Assembly (NCBI GenBank): GCA_015501585.1
Contig: JADNRY010000175.1
Location: 1-64,000, forward strand
Direction of reading: 5' to 3'
DNA: 64,000 nt
Source: Rhodocollybia butyracea
Taxonomy: Eukaryota > Basidiomycota > Agaricomycetes > Agaricales > Omphalotaceae
Part shown: piece by piece, positions 55,771-64,000 of the stretch
Layout: each line of letters begins with the position of its first letter
Numbering within the stretch: the stretch's first letter is position 1
Position numbers and translations under genes: made by a program
Notes under the pieces: model-generated
Databases searched by the model: none
What the model was told of the DNA's origin: nothing
Seen by the model: only the letters and a program-made list of their open reading frames with translations

Positions 55771-56860
55771 TGGTCTCTGGTCTCCAGAATCTTGCATTTC
55801 TCATACACTTCATCAATATCAATTGCAGCTGTCTGCAATCTGTCCAGGCCTCCCTGGTCTTCCTCTTCAATGTCATGTAGGAACGCAAACTTGCTTGACA
55901 CATGCGAGATCAGAGATTCGTTCTCTGATATGCATTCCTCGGCCTCCACCATCGAACAGTCATATGTGGGGAAGTCAAAACCGGGGACTGGAAAGATTTA
56001 GTCGAGTTTATGGATGGAAGGCTGTGGAATTTTGGTGTAGTATTGATATGGAGGTACGAGACAGTCCACCAATGAACTCGCTAAGAGGTTCATGGGAAGT
56101 TGATGGTACAAGTCCCAGTTATTGAAAACTTTGTTGACTTCTTTCTTCCAGTGCTTGGGAGAGACCTTGACTAGACTGTTCCGAGCAACACAAACAGACA
56201 ATTTGAAAGTATGAAGTAAATTCTACAATAAAGTATGCGTTGTTAAATCAAAGGTTCAAGAGAGATAATTTTTTGCTTACATTGTTCAAAGCTGTCCTTT
56301 CCAACAGGAGAAATTCTGCCGAATATTTACAGGCGGTCCTTCATTTTCTCGCCGCAATTGCCTAAAAGAGTGTAGTAGAAACAACTGTATTATATTATCA
56401 CTGCCTACCTTATCAGATTTCTTTAAAAATGCTAGGAGCCAGTGAGGAAGATCATCCTCAGTTGGAAGTAGTATGAAACTAGGTGCAGAGGTTTGTTCTT
56501 CAGGTGATGGGGGCCCACCTGTCAGATCTTCGGGGAATTGGTCAAGCCATTGGTCACCAACAACATTGATGAAACTTTCTTGATCCTCTGATTTTTGGAG
56601 GCAGGAAAAGGTCCGTGTAAGATGGAGGATAAGAGAAAGGCTCTCGGTAACATCCGACTGCCAAATTACATTGAGCTGGACGCTGCGCACTTGAGCTAAA
56701 ATTTGATCAACATACCATAGTCAATGGAGTCAAATGTATGAGTGGGAATTCACGAGTGAACTATACTTATTTATAGTGGCATACAACTGTACAGTACTCA
56801 CGTGAAGTATCTCACAGACAGATAATTTTACCACTGTCAGTTACAATAGAGAAATATCCT

Positions 56861-57224
56861 TAGGGATCTCCACCATAACCGTAAGAATATGGCCCGTAAA
56901 ATTGGCCAAAATTGGTCTATATGGTATGGTATACGGCAAGTATACGGTACGGCTGGCACCCGTATTTTTACGGTATACGGCACATCAGATCTTGAGCTGG
57001 TGGGTCCTAGCCAATATCCATGAGGCAAAAAGTATTGGTTTAATTGTTTTCCGACTCACCAGGATAGAGACAAGTGCCAGATTCTGCCCCTACAGGGTAC
57101 CCGTATGGCACCCGTAAAAATACGGCTGTAAAAACTGCTTGCAGAAACCGTTTACGGTACGGTTACGGGTACCCGTATAGCTGTAACCGTAAGCCATATC
57201 TTACGGTTACGGTGGAGATCCCTA
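56861..57224. mobile_element. 364-bp hAT-type MITE rich in ACGGTAC words
   Basis: The ends are TAGGGATCTCCACC and GGTGGAGATCCCTA, and AATATCCT flanks both sides (56,853-56,860 and 57,225-57,232), an 8-bp duplication. The interior is filled with TACGGTA, ACCGTAA and CCCGTA words in both directions. It is separate from the TAGGGTTTG element at 42,478 but of the same type. Confidence 0.9.
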
Positions 57225-57324
57225 AATATCCTGCAGAGGACTGTGACAAATCTCTATTCAAAAGGAAATACAGCTGGGTTGAAACAGTACCCTATATGAG
57301 CTCGTACCTCTTTCAAGTCTACAT

Positions 57325-58113
57325 TAGGTCATTTGATAGAGTGGCATCTGCACCCCAAATCTCCACATTTGCGTCCTTTATGCCATTTTAGACACTTCAT
57401 TGATAAATGAATCAAAAATAATGTTGCATCTGAGACTCGATCAATATAGGCCACTACTCTGTATCGGACAATGCATTCATAACCACTACTCCATCGGGCT
57501 GCTTATAACACTTAGATTATCAAGTGCCATAGCCCTGGGGGGTTGTTTAGTCCTCCAGGCTGTTACCATCTTGGACCAAGCTGTGGCTCTGTTTAGGTCG
57601 GAACATCCAGGCGGAAATGTGTTGCAAAGCCCACTGCTATTCTCCAAATGGCACGTTATTCACAGGAACATATGAGGTTTCTATTTTGGAGCGGTGATTT
57701 TGTGCCCCATGCTTGCGAAGTACTATGTTTGTAATTCCCCACCCCAGTAGCTACGTCTGTTTTGAATATGTGCAGTAGCCAACTTTGAAAAGCTACCTTA
57801 GTTGTTCCTTTGGATGAGGTTATCAACAATCTGTCCACCAAAAAATACCCATGATGACAGGTGATAACTATTAACTTAATTGAAAGTGCAGTCTCCTCCC
57901 TCTGCATGGTAGCTAGTTTCAAAAAAGCTACCAGAGCTGTTCCTTTGGTTGAGGTTATCAGACATTTATTTGTCTGTTGAAGAAGAATAATTAGTGTCTT
58001 CTGCTGGCCTCGTGCTTCAAAATTTATTTGTGTTTAGGTTTGTATTACAGTACATTTACTTCTACTGAGTATGATATTTAAGATGAGAGTCTGTCTACTT
58101 GCATTCCAGTACC
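57325..58113. other. Region between divergent element genes, no supported gene
   Basis: Two related words, CTACCTTAGTTGTTCCTTTG and CTACCAGAGCTGTTCCTTTG, occur about 130 bp apart near 57,793 and 57,928. This suggests a local duplication. Otherwise the region holds no ORF with recognisable features. Confidence 0.4.
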
Positions 58114-59105
58114 ATGTCTCAAAGATGCCATAAAGAAGATGGATTCGACTCATATTCTCTGGCACCTGCAGCACCAGTATCAGTTCAAGCACCTATAATC
58201 CGAGCAACGGATACCAGCCATACTGGTCAATGTGATCCACATGATGCACATAACCGGCATCTATTTAGTGGTTCCCACTCAGTAGGTTGTCACTTTATTC
58301 CATTGTAGATGCTACTAACTTTATCTTAAAAGGTTGCAAATGCTCAACCCCAATTCAAGTTTGCAACCACAACAGACAGTCACCACTTCTCCACCCGCAA
58401 TGACACTTTTGTCATTGAATATTCCCAGGATGACCCATCGGGCTACAGCTTCGAGAACCCGGCCTTCTCCGAGGAGTTAGAGGTAGGGGAAGAATTATCT
58501 ATCCCCTCTTTGGCAGAGGGCGATTCTACCTCCCGAAATGTAAGGCTAGACCGAAATATTATTATGATCACTGATACCTTCACTTTGATAGGAACTAAAA
58601 CTCTGGCGCCCATTGGCTGACGAATATACACAGGATGTGCTATGGAATGAAAGCCGCGGCTTTGCAGAACCGCGTTGCGGGTCCTGTGGGGTCCAATTTA
58701 GTGCTGATACAGCATATAGGTCCAAAGTGTGCTTTGATTGGTCATTTTACTGCAGGGGATGTATAGTAGCCAAGCATGGTACAAACCCGCTGCATGTTGT
58801 CGAGGTATCTGCTCTCCTTAGGTTTATTGGCACAGTTGACATGTCTGGTTTGGTAGCAATGGACCTCAGGAAACTTTCTCCATGATGTAGAATTGGCAAC
58901 GTTGGGTCTGATATTTCATTTAAATCACTCAGCTGAACACCCATGCCCATCGGCTTATAATCATGAGCCAAGGTCATTTACTCTTGTCGGCGCACTCCGC
59001 CTTCAGCCTGCTTCTATCAAGTTTTGTGCATGTGAGCAGGGACATACTGATCGCTCTCAGCTCTTGCAACACCGTCTGTTTCCCGCAACTGTAACAGCCC
59101 CTCAA

Positions 59106-59294
59106 CATCTGCAAAACCTGGGGCAAGCTCTGGCTGCTCTGGAGCACTCTGGAGCGCCACAAAGCTGTCAAAGCTGCCAAAGCAACCCAGAGCACCTCAG
59201 AGTGCTCTACAGCGAGTACCCTTGCTCTGAGATGCTTTGGACTGAATAGCAACTGAATAGAACTGCTTTGATCAAAACCCAGGTTTTGCAGATG
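59106..59294. mobile_element. 189-bp MITE inside the KDZ gene
   Basis: The ends are CATCTGCAAAACCTGGG and CCCAGGTTTTGCAGATG, a perfect 17-bp inverted repeat. AA flanks it on both sides (59,104-59,105 and 59,295-59,296). Removing it with one AA gives the frame FPATVTAPQTAGTFEFLQ, matching the KDZ pattern. Ends in CAT...ATG and a 2-bp duplication link it by type to the CATCAGG elements. Confidence 0.9.
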
Positions 59295-60284
59295 AAACAG
59301 CAGGAACCTTCGAATTTCTTCAGTTCTTCCATAGTTGTGAACTACCAGTCCTGCAGCGCAATACATTGATGCTTAATTTTGCAGAATGTCCTTCATGTCA
59401 AAAGTGTCAGCATCCGAGTGTTATTTGACTTTGGAACGTATGACTAACAACAGCGGAACATTTGTGCCACCAGTAATTATATTTTAAAGTCCAGTTTGTC
59501 GGGTGAGGCCTGAACAATTCTTCACAGAACCATCTTCGCGAAGTCCTGCAAATGATTAGAGAATGGCACTTTATCACTCAAATCAAGCGAGCTGGGCTAG
59601 CTCATACTCCGCGTGGTGTAGCTGCAATGACACCGGGATGCCTCACTACTCTTTGTGCACCATGCCCACACCCAGGTATCAATCTGTCGTGGAATAAGTG
59701 ATCTGGTTACACTTGTGCACTCGGTTGTTAGATCTTTAGTACAATTGTCTGGGTCTCCCCCAGGACCTCTACAGTATTTATACTACTTACAATACCTTCT
59801 AGAATATTCTACATAGTACTGGTAAGTAGGCTGAGTAAGTAATGAGTAATACTAATGAAAGTACTAGAACATTCCAGTACAGACTCAAATCTACAACACA
59901 ATCTACCTGAAAATTATGTGATGAATGCTTCTAAACGGTGAGTATCTGGCCCATTAATGGGATGGTTTGCACAATGCTTCAAAGGTCTTGATGCAAACTT
60001 TCGTTGCACCAGACTGAATGTGTCGAGTGAGGCAAGTGATCCCTCATTTAACAATGGCGGCTCATACTTTTGTAACAACCTCCATTTTCAACAACACCTT
60101 GCATTGGCCAGTGGAAAATGGCCCGTAGAGCAATCCACGTGCAATGACCATGATGCCATCAAAATGGCTAACAAAAGAGGCGAGAAAAACTTGGATGTAA
60201 CAGGAATTGGAATGGCAAGTTGCACACGCCACGAGACTGTTCTACCGGGATCAGTAGCAGATTTATGACTCGGAGAAGAGTACA

Positions 60285-62113
60285 TTATTAGGCCTAAAAT
60301 CGGCCTAAGGCGTGTAACCATACATTTTGACACTCTGTACGTGTTATACAATGCAATAAGAGAGTTATACGGAGCCCGAGCGTGATAGCTGTTGCAGAGG
60401 CAAAGAACTTAACAAGAATACTCAGCGAGCCGTGAAGGTACGCCCACAAGTGTAGCCTAGAGCCAAGCTAGCGAGGATACCTGGGCTGCCCGGAGATGTA
60501 ACGCTAGATTGTCAATCTAGTTATACCCAAGAGTGTATACTCTCTAAACTACAGGACATCTCGACTAAGCCAACGCGTTACTCGAGGGAAGGAATTATGA
60601 GGGAAGGCATCCCTCGCACTAAGACCCCCAATGAGCTATGTTAAGATGTGGACTTTACAGTCCGTAACAATGGACCAGAACGATCCCGAGGAAACCGTAG
60701 AGGTCTATTCGCGGCACCGGTCGTAACTGTGAGGACGGTAGAAACATGCTTAGCGGTCCTGCGGAAAGCTATGTACCGGAATAACCTTGGCAAATCGAAA
60801 CATTTGATCTTAGAAATCATACACGGCAGGTCTTATCCGTTAAAGCCGACTATCGGGAATCACTTGTACATACTCAGCGCAGTTGCTCGAGATTATCATA
60901 AGTGGTGTCGTTGGAAAGCTAGACAACTGGCCTTCTCGAGAGGATGTTAATCACACTCAGGATGGACAGAACTATCCGAGGAATAGAATGAAACTCACTC
61001 AAGGGAAACCGGGCGGCGATTGATCATGAAGCATAAAGGTACTCCTGACCCCGGAGAATTGTGGAGTAATCGGAGAAACCTCGCTCGGATCAAAACACTC
61101 TAAAACTATGTTAATCCTCACAAAATCATATTTTACCTCTGATATGTACCCAAGGATGGACTATTTCTTTATTGTGTGTACCATATATAGGCTGGAGTTT
61201 CCTTTCCGAGCCAGATTCCTCTTTTCCACTCTCTTTCCGTCTCTCTCCATATCTGTTTCATCTATTTTTCATATTAAACTCTCTCTACTCAGTATATAAG
61301 CCAGATATATTTATTCAATAAGACAAGTTTCTTGCCCTCGACTTGACTGCTAAGACCAGTGCTCCGTAGAACGTCCCCACGGGATCAGTAGCGTGACGCC
61401 TCCTGACTTGGTTATCTTAAGAAAGTAATAAACTTCACGCGCTTTGCAAAGCCCATTTATATCTTGATCAAATTTAAGTGTGTAGAGTTCTCTCGAACTC
61501 CAGATCAACTCAAATCTAGTTGCTTCCTTAGAGGGGATGGCTTCTAGTAAGGGATTATTCGGCTCCAGAGTGAGGGTTCCTTAGTTGACTTCTTCATGAA
61601 GTTAGACGAGCCACTAAGATTGTGGTACGAGTTCCTAGTGATTAAGTTCACTCACAATATCGTAGCTTGGCCCAGAGTTTGGTCGAGGACTTTACGGCGT
61701 CACAGCAGCTAGTGCCAGAGTTTGCCTAGGGTTGTTGACACACCTCGAGATTACTATTCTAGCTAGAGCCAGAGTTTGCCCAGGAGAATCTTAGTTTCGT
61801 TGTATTGGTTTTGGTTTTGGTTAATTGATTTGGACATACACACCTGGTTCCCTCATACACTCGTACACCCCAACTAGGCTTCTCTCGACTTAGTTCTAAG
61901 AGTTGTCTAAGCTTAGTTACCCACATTAGCGCTACAGTCTTGAACCTGGAGCAGTCGCGCGCGTACATCCGATATTACAAGACTTTCCCTCAGGGAATCT
62001 CTGACAACCCGCCCTCGCTCCCTTACATATCGATAGTCTGGTTAGGTGCGGTAGTGTTTTTGTTAGGTTGTTTTATAGCACCTTTCACACACCTACATGT
62101 AAATACCCAAATA
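60285..62113. repeat. 1.8-kb repeat, copy 2 (inverted)
   Basis: This is the reverse complement of 48,303-50,146 with few differences. It interrupts the KDZ coding region between GEEY and SYDINCQ. Together the copies form an inverted pair about 10.1 kb apart. KDZ sequence is probably missing at the junction, since fewer residues than usual separate the two motifs. Confidence 0.8.
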
Positions 62114-64000
62114 ACGTCTACACTGAGCTGCGGAATTTGGCTTCGCTAATCGAAGAAAATTACTTGTCCTTGCAGATATATTATAACAGATTATGTTTGG
62201 CTTTCGTCAATCCAGCTCAATACACCAAAGCGGATCTCACTCTCATATGACATCAACTGTCAGTTCAGAAAGCGGTTGACAGCCCGGGTAGATTCATATC
62301 AATCAATTCGACCCCCAGTCCACATTGAGCCTAACAATATTTGTATGGTAATGCCAAAATTCCATCTCCTTGGACATACAAAGGATTGTCACACAAAGTT
62401 CTCATATAATTATTTGCCCTATTGTGGCCGAACAGATGGCGAGTCTGTAGAAAGGGTTTGGGCGGCCTCAAATACTTTGGCTGGTTCAACAAAGAAAATG
62501 GGCCCAGGTTCCAGAAGAGATACCCTGGATGATCACTGGGAGACTGGAATTGGAGAAAGCGTATCACTTTAGGTGCAAAGTTTCTCATTGGGAAGAGTGT
62601 ATCAATCTAACTATCCTGTTCAATTCTAGGAGATACTATGTTCAAACGTGCCCACAGGGCTGCTGAAATGCGAGAAAAACATGTGCTTGCCTACGCCGAT
62701 GTGTGCGACATCATGTCTCAAGAGAATCAGGAAAGGTGGAGGGAGCTTGTTTTGCGATGGGAACGTAATCCAGACCATGCAAAAAATCCTTATGAGTCGA
62801 GTGTACAACGTGAGTGCAAAGTTTCTGCCAATGTAACGGTATCACTGATTAATAATTTTCTGTCTATCTTGTAGCGTTAACATTAGCAAGTATTAAATTG
62901 CAATTGGTCAAAGAAGATGCGCAATTGGCTCTCCAAGGAAATCAACTGGCAACTATAATGAAGCGTATCTCTCCAATGTCTTTGATTGTGCAAGGATTGG
63001 AGCTGGAGGAGCTGCAGTAAATGTGTCCTGCATTGTATATCAGGGGTGCATGCTAACAGACTCATTTTGCAAGGCAAAGGCTTGAATATGACTTGGATTT
63101 GTTGGGTCCACACCGGACTCCCTCCCAGCTGGCAAAAATAGTAGAACGAGCAATGGCTCTGCATAATCGCATAAATAGTTGGACTTCTCTTCAGGCAGTA
63201 TATATGCCCATTGCTGCTCTTCTACACTCAGAAAGCATTGTTCCAGAAGGTGTTTATATCTCTCCCCTGATCATCGTTAGTGATTCAATAATCACTTATA
63301 GGGTCAAGTGGAGTTACTAAAATTCCACTATTCTTACCAACTGCTGTATGGGATGCTCAGCAAGAGTGTGATCCTCGTCTAGTGGACATTGAGTGGAGGT
63401 TGAGGCATGCAGCATGCTCGGATGAGCTTGAAAAAATGCGGAAGCATCTACTCAGCAGGAATTGGGTGAAAAATTTTAAAGCATCTTATGGCCATGGCCA
63501 GCGTCAAGGGAGTCGATCCGCAACAGCCCTGGATTCTTTAAATAGCAAAGTGGAGGCCTGTGCCACAAGATACAGAAACCATCGCGACATTCTTAAAGCA
63601 TGGAGTAGTGCACTTGCTAAGAATGATGCCTCAAAGAAGGAATTGCGATCTTTGAACGCTGATGATATCCGGGAGTTGCATACAGCTGGCTTGGAGGCTC
63701 TTGGGGAGGGAGACAGGCAGCTATCATGGATTTGGCATGTCCAGCGGGTGGATATATCTGATAATGAGCATTTAGTTGACAGTGAGTGGTGACCTTGTCC
63801 AATTATGTCTGTCTAACATGCACTCAACAGGCTTGTGAATTCAATGGTGCAAGTCTAGGGCCAGAGCATTGCGATGGCAAGAAGAATGTCTCATTATACA
63901 AGCGTCGTATGTATGGAACGTTGCAATGGGAGGGGCAACAGTGGTTAGAATGAGCAAGAGTGCTGTTCTCAAATGAAACAGCAAATGATCTAATGTTTCA

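Larger units (their letters stand above)
54820..57320 (-). pseudogene. Minus-strand ORF group with internal amino-acid repeats
   Basis: Minus-strand pieces read SAGYFSIVTDSGKIICL (near 57,235 and 56,830, once the 364-bp element is removed) and DQWLDQFPEDLTGGPPSPEE (near 56,560). Further pieces are KKEVNKVFNNWDLYHQLPMN, EEDQGGLDRLQTAAIDIDEV, and then repeats: three units with MLSVHDSGSDSDSD near 55,530-55,770, and two with EMDVLTANSPAPLH near 55,010-55,230. Frames change between pieces, partly through introns. It diverges from the KDZ transposase gene starting at 58,114 and may be its accessory gene. No family is recognised. Confidence 0.4.
58114..64000 (+). pseudogene. KDZ-type transposase with CxC2-like cluster, broken; runs off the window
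   Basis: The gene begins MSQRCHKEDGFDSYSLAP. A CxC2-like cysteine cluster follows (CGSCGVQF ... CFDWSFYCRGCIVAKHG, 58,680-58,790), then FCACEQGHTDRSQLLQHRLF and FPATVTAP (59,020-59,105). MIREWHFITQIKRAGLAH and LCAPCPHPG lie near 59,560-59,680. The core includes GLDANFRCTRLNVSS (59,985) and DVTGIGMASCTRHETVLPGS, then after an inserted repeat SYDINCQFRKRLTARVDSYQ. It continues with KFHLLGHTKDCHTKF and GRTDGESVERVWAASN, then KKMGPGSRRDTLDDHW. TGA at 60,266 breaks the frame where KDZ proteins usually have DLQKGE. A 189-bp MITE and a 1.8-kb repeat are inserted. The C-terminal helical part continues to the window edge. Confidence 0.85.

Noticed and set aside
60430..60540. tRNA-like or ribozyme-containing segment in the 1.8-kb repeat
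   Set aside because: I could not find A and B boxes with a T-loop, nor a hammerhead core, on either strand.

Overview
The window is fungal nuclear DNA, most likely from an Agaricomycete (basidiomycete). The host genes have many short introns of about 50-70 bp with GT-AG ends, and the mobile elements are ones typical of that class: a KDZ transposase with its CxC2-like cysteine cluster, hAT, CACTA-like and gypsy elements, and a fungal LINE with RNase H and a C-terminal zf-RVT-like region. A plant-associated genus such as Rhizoctonia/Ceratobasidium would fit, but this is a guess from style.

Positions 1-16,800 hold two copies of a small secreted-protein gene (minus strand). Copy 1 is cut in its 3' flank by an 8.8-kb degenerate LINE (275-9101, 14-bp target duplication). 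Copy 2 (15,606-16,224) is intact and serves as the empty site. Between them lie a secreted protein with an internal duplication (12,147-13,446) and the first, broken, member of a GNAT acetyltransferase triplet. Two intact GNAT copies follow at 17,999-18,699 and 19,481-20,252, next to a CACTA-like foldback element.

Positions 20,769-35,267 hold an Old Yellow Enzyme gene and a tandem array of six copies (four intact, two broken) of a small cupin-like gene descended from acireductone dioxygenase (ARD). The copies have lost all four metal-ligand positions. Between them lie decayed pieces of an unrelated second gene. A second, decayed OYE copy at about 30.4-31.1 kb next to ARD-like copy E shows that an OYE + ARD-like block was duplicated.

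Positions 35,268-64,000 are almost solid mobile DNA, heavily nested. An LTR, a group of plus-strand ORFs and a minus-strand gypsy pol face each other across two unusual arrays: nine hairpins with one conserved loop but varying, mutually complementary stems (38.24-38.61 kb), and a cluster of palindromes containing five TGA(G/C)TCA sites (38.7-39.06 kb). The pol is broken by a 371-bp and a 1,279-bp non-autonomous element, and the latter itself carries a 515-bp CACTA-like element. Removing either of the first two with one target copy restores the reading frame exactly. Next come a probable 9.8-kb two-gene hAT-type element (43,861-53,619), a repeat-containing minus-strand ORF group, and a KDZ transposon (58,114 to the end). 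Two inverted copies of a 1.8-kb repeat interrupt the last two elements.

The features likely to matter to the host are the secreted proteins, the two intact GNATs, the OYE and the four intact ARD-like genes. The most unusual ones are the metal-ligand-free ARD array with its decayed partner gene, and the hairpin array with covarying stems.
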